Origin: Bacteriovorax stolpii
GTDB taxonomy: Bacteria; Bdellovibrionota; UBA2428
DNA: 36,319 nt
Direction of reading: 5' to 3'
Assembly (NCBI GenBank): GCA_945881775.1
Contig: CAMCVE010000018.1
Location: forward strand, 1-36,319
This document shows positions 1 through 7,456 of the stretch, one piece after another (position 1 is the first letter of the stretch; each line of letters starts with the position of its first letter). Below the pieces are notes generated by a model. That model was not told the DNA's origin and searched no databases. It worked only from the letters and a program-made list of their open reading frames with translations. A program made the position numbers and the translations under genes.

Positions 1-60
1 GATGGTTTTCAGGGTTCGTTGTAGTTACAAGTTTAAGCATGCGGCGTAGCCTCTTTTTCT

Positions 61-75
61 CGCGGATTTTCCGCG
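61..75. repeat. Short perfect hairpin upstream of the LRR gene
   Basis: Perfect inverted repeat CGCGGA-TTT-TCCGCG lies about 35 bases before the LRR start codon. No T-run follows on the plus strand, so it is not a typical terminator. It could be a leader hairpin or chance. The rest of bases 1-108 holds nothing I can name. Confidence 0.3.
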
Positions 76-108
76 GGTTGGTTTAGTCACCAACGAGACT
101 ATGCCGCT

Positions 109-786
109 ATGCGCTCTTCCTCAAATCCACAACTTTCTGCGATTTCTCCACTTAGTTTCAGAGACGATCCAGAGGACTCTCTGATTGGATTCAGGCCAAG
201 ACAGTTTGGGATTACTTCTTTTGAAGGGATGACAAACCTGATTTCACTTCGAAGTCTCTATGCCCAAACTAGTAATCATTCTCCGATCGACCTGCCTTCG
301 ACGCTACAAGAACTTAGATTAGATGGCCTTGGACTAACTAGTTTCAACTGGCAACTTCCACCGTTTTTAAATGTCCTTAGTTTAAGTAGCAACCTGCTAA
401 GTTCCTTCAGTACTGAACTTCCTAGCACGCTTCGGGTGTTGCAACTCAGCAACAACAGTCTGACGAGCTTTTCAGCAGTCATTCCCTCATCCTTGACCAC
501 GTTAGATCTTGGAAACAATCAGATCACTTTTTTTAGCCAACCCGCTCCGACCTCGCTCACCTATCTCAACGTTTCTTTCAATCAATTGTCGTCGAGTAGC
601 ATCAACTTTATCCTTGAGGATCTTGTCGAAAAGAAGGACGCCATTTGGAATCATTTCCTAAGTACGGGCCGACCTGAGCTCGACATCTTTCTTCACTCTC
701 AAACTCCGAGCTCTCCCCCTTCGAGCCAAGGTCTGGCAGACAAGCAAGCTCTATCGGATCTGGGCTTTCGGGTCTCCACAGATTGA
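109..786 (+). CDS. Small leucine-rich-repeat protein, bacterial 21-residue class
   Basis: A 225-residue protein whose core (about residues 62-166) is five consecutive 21-residue leucine-rich repeats of pattern LPxxLxxLxLxxNxLxSFxxx, preceded by one degenerate unit. LRRs form curved protein-binding surfaces, and the repeat length and leading LP resemble the YopM/IpaH class. There is no signal peptide, membrane segment or enzymatic domain; the N-terminal 60 and C-terminal 60 residues are Ser/Pro-rich and unrecognised. The frame is open back to base 37 without a better start, so ATG 109 is used although no strong ribosome site precedes it. It may be an independent interaction protein or the remnant of a longer one. 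Partner and location are unknown. Confidence 0.65.
   Translation: MRSSSNPQLSAISPLSFRDDPEDSLIGFRPRQFGITSFEGMTNLISLRSLYAQTSNHSPIDLPSTLQELRLDGLGLTSFNWQLPPFLNVLSLSSNLLSSFSTELPSTLRVLQLSNNSLTSFSAVIPSSLTTLDLGNNQITFFSQPAPTSLTYLNVSFNQLSSSSINFILEDLVEKKDAIWNHFLSTGRPELDIFLHSQTPSSPPSSQGLADKQALSDLGFRVSTD
292..606 (+). repeat. Five tandem 63-base LRR-coding units
   Basis: Five in-register 63-base units encode the 21-residue repeats beginning LPST, LPPF, LPST, IPSS and APTS. They are conserved at protein level but diverged in DNA, so they are old rather than recent duplications. Confidence 0.6.
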
Positions 787-811
787 ACCATTCACCGAGG
801 ATCGAGTGGTT
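786..811 (+). terminator. Possible stem-loop after the LRR gene
   Basis: AACCATTC and GAGTGGTT form an 8-bp stem with one G:U pair around a 10-base loop, starting at the last base of the LRR stop codon. There is no U-tract, so termination is only a possibility. Confidence 0.25.
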
Positions 812-1125
812 TGGCTGCAATTATACTCACTCCAGTGTTAACCATCCTCTGGAGCAGGCGAATCCTCTGAGACCTTTAAAATTGGGAATGCCGCCGCGCT
901 TTGATGCTCGCCCGCCGCACTGCTACGTTTCGGAAGATGCTTGAGTCAAAGCATGGACGAATCTCCTTAGAGGATTATCTTCGCATCGACGAACGGGCCG
1001 CCCAATAATTGTTCGTGTTTACAAACCTAAACAGCTACCCGTTACTAACATATGGTTTGAATTCGAATTAGCGCATTCAAATACCCGAGCATTTGAGCGC
1101 GTAAAATTGAGAATCCCACAGAAAC
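812..1125. other. Gene-poor stretch with one doubtful 34-codon ORF
   Basis: About 310 bases without a convincing gene. The only reading frame of note is ATG 904 to TAA 1008 (34 codons), with a basic first half and an acidic second half (SLEDYLRIDERAAQ at the end). I do not recognise it; it has no clear ribosome site and could be the tail of a decayed gene. The segment 1009-1125 is AT-richer and holds nothing identifiable. Confidence 0.3.
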
Positions 1126-1158
1126 GAAAAAAGCCCCTCGTTTTCACGAGAGGCTTCT
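1126..1158 (-). terminator. Rho-independent terminator of tRNA-fMet
   Basis: Read on the minus strand, an AAGCCTCTCG stem closes with CGAGGGGCTT around a short A-rich loop (one imperfect pair) and is followed by a run of six T. It lies just past the CCA end of the tRNA. Confidence 0.8.
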
Positions 1159-1169
1159 AGAAAGGTCTT

Positions 1170-1246
<77 letters not shown>

Positions 1247-1252
1247 ACGAGT

Positions 1253-1281
1253 TCATAACCCCCTTCAAGTGATCACGTCAA
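1253..1281 (-). promoter_or_regulatory. Sigma70-type promoter for tRNA-fMet
   Basis: On the minus strand TTGACG (1281-1276) and TTATGA (1258-1253) are separated by exactly 17 bases. The predicted start falls within a base or two of the mature tRNA 5' end at 1246, implying almost no 5' leader. The motif match is seen; use is inferred. Confidence 0.55.
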
Positions 1282-1393
1282 GCTCTCATGCTGCCCTCGG
1301 ATACGAAAAATTCAAGGCCTAGAGGGTCTTCCGCTCAGCCTCGGCCCAGACAAAGATAAGGTGCTGCGAAACCCCTCGAAAGGAAGTGCCCCT

Positions 1394-2044
1394 ATGAGCC
1401 CCACTCCAGCCTCCCAAATCCTCGAACAACTCAACTGGCGCTACGCCGTTAAGGCTTTTGACCCCGCCCGCAAACTCAGCCCTGACGAGTGGCATGTTCT
1501 CAGTGAGAGCCTTCGTCTGTCGCCCTCTTCTTATGGCCTGCAGCCGTGGAAGTTTCTGGTCGTCCAGAACCCCGCACTCCGCAAACAGCTTCGGACTGCG
1601 AGCTGGAATCAGTCCCAAATCGAGGACTGCTCTCACCTCGTTGTGTTCACAACTCTTAAAAAAATGACTCCAGCCTACATTCAAGATTTTATTCGCGCGA
1701 CCGCCTCCACGCGCGGTCAGAAACCAGAAGATCTCTTGGGCTACGAGAAAATGATGATCACAAATCTCACCGACAACGGTCGCGGCGATACTTTGCAGCC
1801 CTGGACGCAGCGACAAGCCTATATCGCCATGGGATTTCTGATGGAGACGGCTGCACTTCTAGGGGTGGACACCTGTCCCATCGAAGGCCTCGATCCCGCC
1901 AAATACGATGAGATCCTCAAACTCACGGGAACTGACTACGCGACCGTCGCGACCGTAGCTTTGGGACACCGTTCGGCAGAGGACGGCTACCAGAGACTTA
2001 AAAAAGTTCGTTTCTCGACTTCTCAAGTGATCGAGATCCGCTAA
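1394..2044 (+). CDS. NfsB-like NAD(P)H-dependent nitroreductase family oxidoreductase
   Basis: A 216-residue flavoprotein of the nitroreductase family, the length of E. coli NfsB (217). Family members are cytoplasmic FMN-dependent homodimers that use NAD(P)H to reduce nitroaromatics, quinones or enones. Supporting blocks: an N-terminal RYAVKAFDPARKLS like the RHSTKAFD motif of NfsB, SPSSYGLQPWKF (FMN/dimer region), and a C-terminal TCPIEGLDPAKY followed by VALGHRSAEDGY. An in-frame codon at 1361 would add 11 residues, but ATG 1394 has AAAGGAAG about 8 bases upstream and gives the family N-terminus. It stands alone, with tRNA-fMet upstream and a broken acyltransferase just downstream. The natural substrate cannot be read from sequence. 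Confidence 0.9.
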   Translation: MSPTPASQILEQLNWRYAVKAFDPARKLSPDEWHVLSESLRLSPSSYGLQPWKFLVVQNPALRKQLRTASWNQSQIEDCSHLVVFTTLKKMTPAYIQDFIRATASTRGQKPEDLLGYEKMMITNLTDNGRGDTLQPWTQRQAYIAMGFLMETAALLGVDTCPIEGLDPAKYDEILKLTGTDYATVATVALGHRSAEDGYQRLKKVRFSTSQVIEIR

Positions 2045-2047
2045 TCC

Positions 2048-2309
2048 ATGTTTCTTCTTGCGCTCACGACGGGCACTTTGCTTTTTGTGACAGTGATTTT
2101 CACAAATGTTGTGCAAACGCTGAGTCTCGTCGTCGTACCGTTTTCACGGGCTGCATTTCGCCGTGCGAATCGCGAAGCGGCCAACTCGTGAGACCCGTAA
2201 TCGCGGGCGACGCTATGGGATTGCGTCGTTGCCGACGGAGTCCGATCAGATCTTAGCGTGGGTTGTGGAGCATTTTCGGGAGAAGGATGCGCTCATGGAA
2301 AATTTCTGA
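2048..2309 (+). pseudogene. PlsC-like acyltransferase remnant with internal deletion
   Basis: From ATG 2048, 47 codons encode a hydrophobic start (MFLLALTTGTLLFVTVIF) then VVPFSRAAFRRANREAANS, typical of the membrane-anchored N-terminus of 1-acyl-glycerol-3-phosphate acyltransferases. TGA at 2189 follows. From about 2193 another frame reads RGRRYGIASLPTES then VEHFREKDALMENF, which resembles the extreme C-terminus of the same family and stops at 2307. The catalytic middle (NHxxxxD, roughly 180-200 residues) is absent. Both ends of one gene joined out of frame indicate a large internal deletion. No acyltransferase activity is expected. The family call rests on remembered similarity of both ends. 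Confidence 0.6.
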
Positions 2310-2325
2310 AAGCACGGATCCTTCG

Positions 2326-2739
2326 TCACTCGCCAATAACCTTTACGACCACGCGTTTACGACGTTGTCCGTCCCACTCACCGTAAAAAAGTTGCTCCCA
2401 GGGGCCGAGATCGAGACTTCCTTGAGTTACCGGGATGGTCACTTGGTGCCCACAAAGCAATCGCTTCAAGTGCGCATCGCCGTTGTCCTCGCCGGTTTCG
2501 TGGTGCTTGTAGTCGGGAAGCACGGGAGCGAGTTTCTCGACCCAACTGAGAATATCCTCGTGAAGGCCCGACTCATGATCGTTCACAAAGATCGAAGACG
2601 TGATGTGCATGGCAGAAACGAGACAAAGTCCTTCCGTGATTCCCGAGCGGTGCACGAGGTCTTGCACGAGAGGAGTGACGTGGACAATTTCTTTGCGCTT
2701 TTTGGTCTCGAACCACAGGTAGTCTGTGAAGGATTTCAT
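2326..2739 (-). CDS. YjbQ family protein (UPF0047)
   Basis: A 137-residue protein matching the YjbQ/UPF0047 family in length (E. coli YjbQ 138) and motifs: [18 protein letters not shown] aligns with the family HTSASLTLNE block, [20 protein letters not shown] with the histidine-bearing centre, and [13 protein letters not shown] near the C-terminus. Family members are small cytoplasmic trimers; weak thiamin-phosphate synthase activity has been reported for some, but the cellular role is unclear. The open frame starts at a TTG at 2775; ATG 2739 gives the usual family length and avoids overlap with the gene upstream. It follows the SH3/beta-barrel gene by 32 bases and may be co-transcribed with it. 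Confidence 0.85.
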   Translation of the reverse strand: MKSFTDYLWFETKKRKEIVHVTPLVQDLVHRSGITEGLCLVSAMHITSSIFVNDHESGLHEDILSWVEKLAPVLPDYKHHETGEDNGDAHLKRLLCGHQVTIPVTQGSLDLGPWEQLFYGEWDGQRRKRVVVKVIGE

Positions 2740-2771
2740 GTTGAAGAGACTAGTCCGGATTGTCAGCGGAA

Positions 2772-3728
2772 TCAAAAGTCGAGGGACATCGACACGCCTG
2801 CACCGAGATACGAGTACGGAGGACTGATCGCCTTGTCTGCCCCAGCAAAGTTCCCCTCGCCGCTCGAGAGCGGGACATCGAGAAGATAACTCATGTAGAA
2901 GCCCACTTTGAGCAAACGACTCAAGGGCAAAATGTAGCGAGGCGTGATGCGAAACCCGAGAGAAGACTCGTGGCCCGAACCAGAAACGAGGGAGCCGTCG
3001 GCCGCAGTGCTGACTAGATTGCCCGCGGCATCCTCGGTGCGAATTGAGCTTCGATCAAGCGCATAGCCCATACCAAGATCGACTCGGAAATCAGAGTAGC
3101 GGAAACGAAAGAGTGCGTGCGGAAAAATGCGATGACTCGTGCGAGAGGTACTGTAGCCACCGCTCGAAGCTGATTTTGAAAATCTGTCCCAAGACAGCGC
3201 GCCTCCGGCAGACCAATTGTTGGTGAGACGGTGTAGCGCCGAAACATCGAGACCAAAGCCAGAAGTTTTTTCGCGCGTGAGCTGATTCATATACTCAACA
3301 CCAAATAGAGCTTCCCAACTTTTGGAGGAGTCAGCCATCGAGGTGGGGGCCTGAAGCTCCACCGATGCTGGCGCGCGCGTTCCACTTGCGTCGCTAGCTT
3401 GGTCACCAAGCTGAGCATTCACAGGAAATGTACGACGACCGCCCTGAGTGGTGAAACGTGTGGGAATCCATCCGATGCGGCCGCTCCCAGTTTTGACGCG
3501 GATCCAGTCTTTTGCGCTGGAATACTCGAGAACCTCGAGTTCAACTCCGGTGCGAAGCAGCGCTTTCGGCTCGCCAAAACGCGTGGGCTCGGTCCAGAGT
3601 TTTGTTTCTGTTGCGACGAAAGCGTAGGACGCTTCAGGTGCAGGACGCGAAGCATGCCCCGAAGCAGCCAGAGCGCACGCCACTAAAATCAGTCCACGAC
3701 GCAGATGTGTCTGAAGAGTAAAACCCAC
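2772..3728 (-). CDS. SH3-domain envelope protein with predicted outer-membrane beta-barrel
   Basis: About 318 residues from the GTG at 3728. The N-terminus is signal-peptide-like: HLRR, a hydrophobic core [12 protein letters not shown], and a likely cut after GHA. Residues about 35-90 resemble a bacterial SH3 domain ([13 protein letters not shown], then [19 protein letters not shown]). A Ser/Ala/Thr linker follows, then about 190 residues of alternating polar/aromatic strands ending in [10 protein letters not shown], a terminal Phe as in outer-membrane barrels. The SH3 part probably binds periplasmic peptidoglycan or peptides while the barrel sits in the outer membrane; this is inference. LVAC resembles a lipobox, but its hydrophobic stretch is short. 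A TTG at 3815 could extend the frame by 29 residues, but these do not look like a signal peptide. Divergent from gspC. Confidence 0.65.
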   Translation of the reverse strand: MGFTLQTHLRRGLILVACALAASGHASRPAPEASYAFVATETKLWTEPTRFGEPKALLRTGVELEVLEYSSAKDWIRVKTGSGRIGWIPTRFTTQGGRRTFPVNAQLGDQASDASGTRAPASVELQAPTSMADSSKSWEALFGVEYMNQLTREKTSGFGLDVSALHRLTNNWSAGGALSWDRFSKSASSGGYSTSRTSHRIFPHALFRFRYSDFRVDLGMGYALDRSSIRTEDAAGNLVSTAADGSLVSGSGHESSLGFRITPRYILPLSRLLKVGFYMSYLLDVPLSSGEGNFAGADKAISPPYSYLGAGVSMSLDF

Positions 3729-3793
3729 TTCCCATGATTCTGCCTGAGGCGCGCGCGCTTGGCTTGTCACAAAATTTTGACACTGCGAGACCC

Positions 3794-3810
3794 CCTGACA
3801 CTCTGTCAGG
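3794..3810. promoter_or_regulatory. Perfect palindrome between envelope gene and gspC
   Basis: CCTGACA-CTC-TGTCAGG is a perfect 7-bp inverted repeat. A second pair, TGTCA...TGACA, lies at 3765-3782. Both sit in the divergent gap between the SH3/barrel gene and gspC and share the half-site TGACA/TGTCA, so they may bind one regulator. No binding protein is known here. Confidence 0.35.
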
Positions 3811-3925
3811 CGCAATGCGGCACACTCTCAGCGGAGAGCGAAACGACTGCCAAACGCGTGTGCGACAACAAAGATTCTCGCACACTTAGACATTGGCACT
3901 GACCTTGCTAAATTAAGAAGCAGGA

Positions 3926-4957
3926 ATGGGTTGGAAAGAAAAATTCTCGAAAGAAAAGCTCCGGTCTTGGGCCGAGGTGGCGCGCGCCAAAGTTTCGGCA
4001 CAAACCCAAGTCCTTGGGCCCAAGATCCGCGATCGCTTCGAGCGGGTCCCTCCGCTTTTTGGGCTCCTTGCGCGCCTGCCGAAATATCAGCTCGCACTTG
4101 TTTGTGTCGCAGCCCTGCTGCTTGCCGACATCGCGATGCTGGGACTTGGCTCTTATCTTATTCCAAAAGATCCACCCCGTCGCTTGCCTCGTCGCATTGT
4201 CGTGATGGAGCCCCGACTCCAATCCAAGTCTTCCTACAGCACCACACTCCGAAAGAACATCTTCTGTCCGGGATGTCCGATTCCGGATCTCGAGATCAAG
4301 AAGATCGAGCGCCCTAAAGATTGTAACCAGGCCACTCCTTCGGGAAGCGGCATGAAACTCATCGGCACCATTGTCCTCTCCGATCCTCAGTACTCTGTCG
4401 CAACCATCTCACCGAATGGAGGTGAGTCGCTCGCCGTCCAAAAAGGCGATGAAATTCCCGGAGCAGGAACTGTTTTCGAAGTGCGCCAGAGCCGCGTTTG
4501 CATCATCGACCCTACGGACACCCTTGTTTTCATCGAGCTCCCCGAGGAACAAATCAAATTTGGTCAGCCGATCGCAAGTGCTCCCAGCGCTTCGAGCCGT
4601 GTCACATCCAAAACGCCCGGGATCGACCAAGCGAGCGAAACCGAATTCAACATCTCGCGCAACACACTGCTCGAGAAACTCAGCGACCCGAACCTGCTCT
4701 TCCAGGCTCACGCCGTTCCGCATCGCGGAGCGAACGGAGAGATCGAGGGTTTCAAAATCCTCAGCCTCCAACCCGGTTCGGTGTACGAAAGCCTCGGCGT
4801 AAAAGTCGGGGACATGATCCAAAGTGTCGATGGCGAGGCGATGAACTCAATCGCCAAAGCACAAGAATTCTATATGTCAGCGAGGACCGCATCCGACCTG
4901 ACTCTAACCGTGACGCGTGAAGGTCGTAAGGTCGACCTGAAGTATTCGATCAAATGA
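3926..4957 (+). CDS. gspC: Type II secretion system protein GspC
   Basis: 343 residues with the GspC layout: a basic cytoplasmic N-terminus, one membrane segment (about residues 55-76, ALVCVAALLLADIAMLGLG), a periplasmic homology region (about 110-210, including GTIVLSDPQYSVATISPNG), and a C-terminal PDZ domain (about 265-343, with IEGFKILSLQPGSVYESLGV and GDMIQSVDG). GspC links the inner-membrane platform to the secretin and may help recognise substrates. Two cysteines (FCPGC) follow the membrane segment, plus another pair in the homology region, which could form periplasmic disulfides. First gene of a 12-gene operon; AAGAAGCAGGA lies just before the ATG. The stop overlaps an in-frame ATG of gspD by 4 bases. 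Confidence 0.93.
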   Translation: MGWKEKFSKEKLRSWAEVARAKVSAQTQVLGPKIRDRFERVPPLFGLLARLPKYQLALVCVAALLLADIAMLGLGSYLIPKDPPRRLPRRIVVMEPRLQSKSSYSTTLRKNIFCPGCPIPDLEIKKIERPKDCNQATPSGSGMKLIGTIVLSDPQYSVATISPNGGESLAVQKGDEIPGAGTVFEVRQSRVCIIDPTDTLVFIELPEEQIKFGQPIASAPSASSRVTSKTPGIDQASETEFNISRNTLLEKLSDPNLLFQAHAVPHRGANGEIEGFKILSLQPGSVYESLGVKVGDMIQSVDGEAMNSIAKAQEFYMSARTASDLTLTVTREGRKVDLKYSIK

Positions 4958-4977
4958 GTGCTTTTGTGGGGGAAGCT

Positions 4978-7455
4978 ATGAAGAACATCAATTTGAAACT
5001 GATTCTGGGAGTGGTGAGTGGTTTGGGACTCTGCCAAGTGGCGCTAGCCCAAAGCTCGCGGCCGATGCCTGGCGCAAACCTGGGTGCAGGATCAAACAGC
5101 GGCGGCGCTCCCGACGGTGAAGAGCAGTACAAAGAAGCTTCAAAACTTGGGGACTATGTCGAACTCGACGCCTCCATCAAGAACGAGATGTACGGCACCA
5201 TCGACTTCCCGAACGCCGAACTCAAAGACATCATCAAAGCGATCTCCAAACTCGCCCGCAAGAATTTCATCCTAGACCGTAAAATTGAGAACCGTCGCAT
5301 CACGATCCTCTCTCCCGAACCCGTCACCAAGCAAGAAGCCTACAACGCTTTTCTTTCATCTCTGTACATGAACGATCTGACGATTGTGGCTGAGGGAAAG
5401 TTTCTAAAAGTCATCGATACGAAGTCGGCACTTCAGGCCAACATCCGCGTCTTCATGGGCGACTACGCCCCCAATACAGCCGAAGTGATCACCGTCCTCT
5501 ATCCGCTAAAATTTCTGAACGCCGAAGACATTCAGCGCTACCTCACGGACCTTGTGCCCAGAAGCGGTCGTATTGCGGCCTACCCCAACACAAACACGCT
5601 CGTCATGACCGACACCGGCTTCAATCTTCGCCGCGTGATTCAAATCATTAAGACGATCGACGTCCCTGGCCACGAGGACCAGCTCGAGAACATTCCGATT
5701 CGCTACGCCTCTGCTAAAGACATTGGAAAACTCATCGACGAAATTCTTTCCGCTCAAAACGGCGGAGCTTCGCGCGTGGCGCGCACTCGCACGCAGCAGA
5801 AAACTCGAGGTGGCGGCACGATCACGAAGATCGTAACCGACGAGCGCACCAACTCCTTGGTGGTGCTCGCAAACGGTCGCGGCATCAAGGAGATTAAAGA
5901 TCTCGTACGCCAGCTCGACACCACAAATGCTGCCGGCGGCGGAAATATTCACCTCTACTACTGCAAGAACGCTGTCGCCGAAGAGCTAGCCAATACAATC
6001 AACGGCCTGACCTCGAGTGCATCGAACAAAAACCAACCACAAGGCAACAACACTGGAATCAACAACCCGATTATCCCCAACCCCAGACTCGTGGGCCCTG
6101 GACAAGGGGGCGGAGGCGGTGACGGATCCGTGCGCTTTGAGGGTAATCTTCGCGTGACGGCCGACAAACCGACAAACTCCCTCGTCGTGGTCGGCTCTGC
6201 CTCTGACTTCGCGGCACTCAAGAAAATTCTTGATAAGCTGGATATCCCTCGTCGCCAGGTCTACGTCGAAGCGACGATCATGGAGATCAGTCTCGACAAG
6301 GCGTCGCAGTTTACGATCGGCGTGAACCTTGCTGCGGACGGGATTCCAAGCGCGGGTGGCTTTGTTCCAACGTCGCCTTCAATGAATCTTGCGAGCCTCC
6401 TCACCAGTCCCGGAGCTTTGACCGGACTCGTCGCTGGCCTCACCTCCAAGAGTCAGGCAACGTTCACGGATGCCTCGGGGACCGCTCGTAGCATTCCGAG
6501 CGCCGTTGGATTTATCAAGGCTCTCGTTGATTCGACCCAGGCGCAGATTCTGCACCAACCGCAGATTCTCACATCAGACAACCAAGAAGCTGAGATCAAG
6601 GTCACCTCGAAGATCTCAACATTCACCGAAACCACAACCACGACGACTTCGGGCCCTGTCACCAGTCGCCAAGTCAACAAGGAACCTGTTGAGCTTTCTC
6701 TTAAGATCACTCCTCAGCTCGGCGAGGGATCTGATCTGATTCGCCTGAAGGTGGACCAAGTGATCGACGACTTCAAGTATTCGGGCACAGCGGCGGGACA
6801 GATTGACACCACTCAGCGCAAGGCAACAACCAACGTTGTGGTGCGCGACGGAGACATGATCGTCATTGGTGGGTTGCAAAAAAATACTGTGAGCGATCTC
6901 AAGAGCCGCATTCCCATTCTCGGTGATCTACCTATCATCGGAAAGCTCTTCGGTGGCACAGACAACTCGAGTAAACGGAGTGTTCTGGTTCTCTTCCTGA
7001 CGCCCTACGTGATCAACGAATACAGTGATCTGATGAAGATCACGGAGCGAAAGATCGATGAGCGATTGAATGTCGGCCGCCTTGCAAAAGACCCGGAGGA
7101 CCGTCTTCGCAAGGATGCACAAGCCATCAAAGCCTCTGTCCAAGAGAACGCGAAGAAGCCACCTCCCCGCTCGTGGAAACACTCAGGCAGAGTACCACCC
7201 AAGGACGCCTATCTTAGCGAAGACGGCGTCGAGGGACTCACGAACGACAATCCCTCGATGGAGATCCCCAACACGAGCGCACAAGACTTCTTGCCCGAGT
7301 ACAATCCCGTTCCCCAGCAAGGCTCAGCCCCTGCGCAGCCTGCTCCGGTTGTGATTCCACCCAGCCCACCACCGTCTCTCGAAGCTTCTCCTAATCCCGA
7401 GAGCCTCGAGACAACTCCACCCCCACCAGCTCTCGACGGAGGTCAAGGCGCCTAA
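4978..7455 (+). CDS. gspD: Type II secretion system secretin GspD
   Basis: About 825 residues forming the outer-membrane secretion channel. Signal peptide at residues 1-25 (KLILGVVSGLGLCQVALAQ). The N0 domain (about 50-125) includes GTIDFPNAELKDIIKAISKL; N1-N3 domains follow with PLKFLNAEDIQRYLTDLVP, IPIRYASAKDIGKLIDEIL and RVTADKPTNSLVVVGSASDF; the secretin core starts at VYVEATIMEISL and ends near SVLVLFLTPYVI, with the VPILGDLP-like block IPILGDLPIIGKLFGG. Gly-rich and Asn-rich inserts lie in N3, and a Pro-rich tail of about 100 residues follows the core. The frame also opens at ATG 4954 (ATGA overlap with gspC), but ATG 4978 has GGGGGAAG directly upstream and starts the signal peptide. 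No separate pilotin gene is seen. Confidence 0.95.
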   Translation: MKNINLKLILGVVSGLGLCQVALAQSSRPMPGANLGAGSNSGGAPDGEEQYKEASKLGDYVELDASIKNEMYGTIDFPNAELKDIIKAISKLARKNFILDRKIENRRITILSPEPVTKQEAYNAFLSSLYMNDLTIVAEGKFLKVIDTKSALQANIRVFMGDYAPNTAEVITVLYPLKFLNAEDIQRYLTDLVPRSGRIAAYPNTNTLVMTDTGFNLRRVIQIIKTIDVPGHEDQLENIPIRYASAKDIGKLIDEILSAQNGGASRVARTRTQQKTRGGGTITKIVTDERTNSLVVLANGRGIKEIKDLVRQLDTTNAAGGGNIHLYYCKNAVAEELANTINGLTSSASNKNQPQGNNTGINNPIIPNPRLVGPGQGGGGGDGSVRFEGNLRVTADKPTNSLVVVGSASDFAALKKILDKLDIPRRQVYVEATIMEISLDKASQFTIGVNLAADGIPSAGGFVPTSPSMNLASLLTSPGALTGLVAGLTSKSQATFTDASGTARSIPSAVGFIKALVDSTQAQILHQPQILTSDNQEAEIKVTSKISTFTETTTTTTSGPVTSRQVNKEPVELSLKITPQLGEGSDLIRLKVDQVIDDFKYSGTAAGQIDTTQRKATTNVVVRDGDMIVIGGLQKNTVSDLKSRIPILGDLPIIGKLFGGTDNSSKRSVLVLFLTPYVINEYSDLMKITERKIDERLNVGRLAKDPEDRLRKDAQAIKASVQENAKKPPPRSWKHSGRVPPKDAYLSEDGVEGLTNDNPSMEIPNTSAQDFLPEYNPVPQQGSAPAQPAPVVIPPSPPPSLEASPNPESLETTPPPPALDGGQGA

Positions 7456-7456
7456 T

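Noticed and set aside
2263-2889. 208-residue plus-strand ORF opposite the YjbQ-family gene
   Set aside because: It is the reverse shadow of a recognised gene and matches no family.
3886-3914. Promoter TTAGAC-17-TAAATT before gspC
   Set aside because: The -35 box matches consensus poorly, so I do not list it as a feature.
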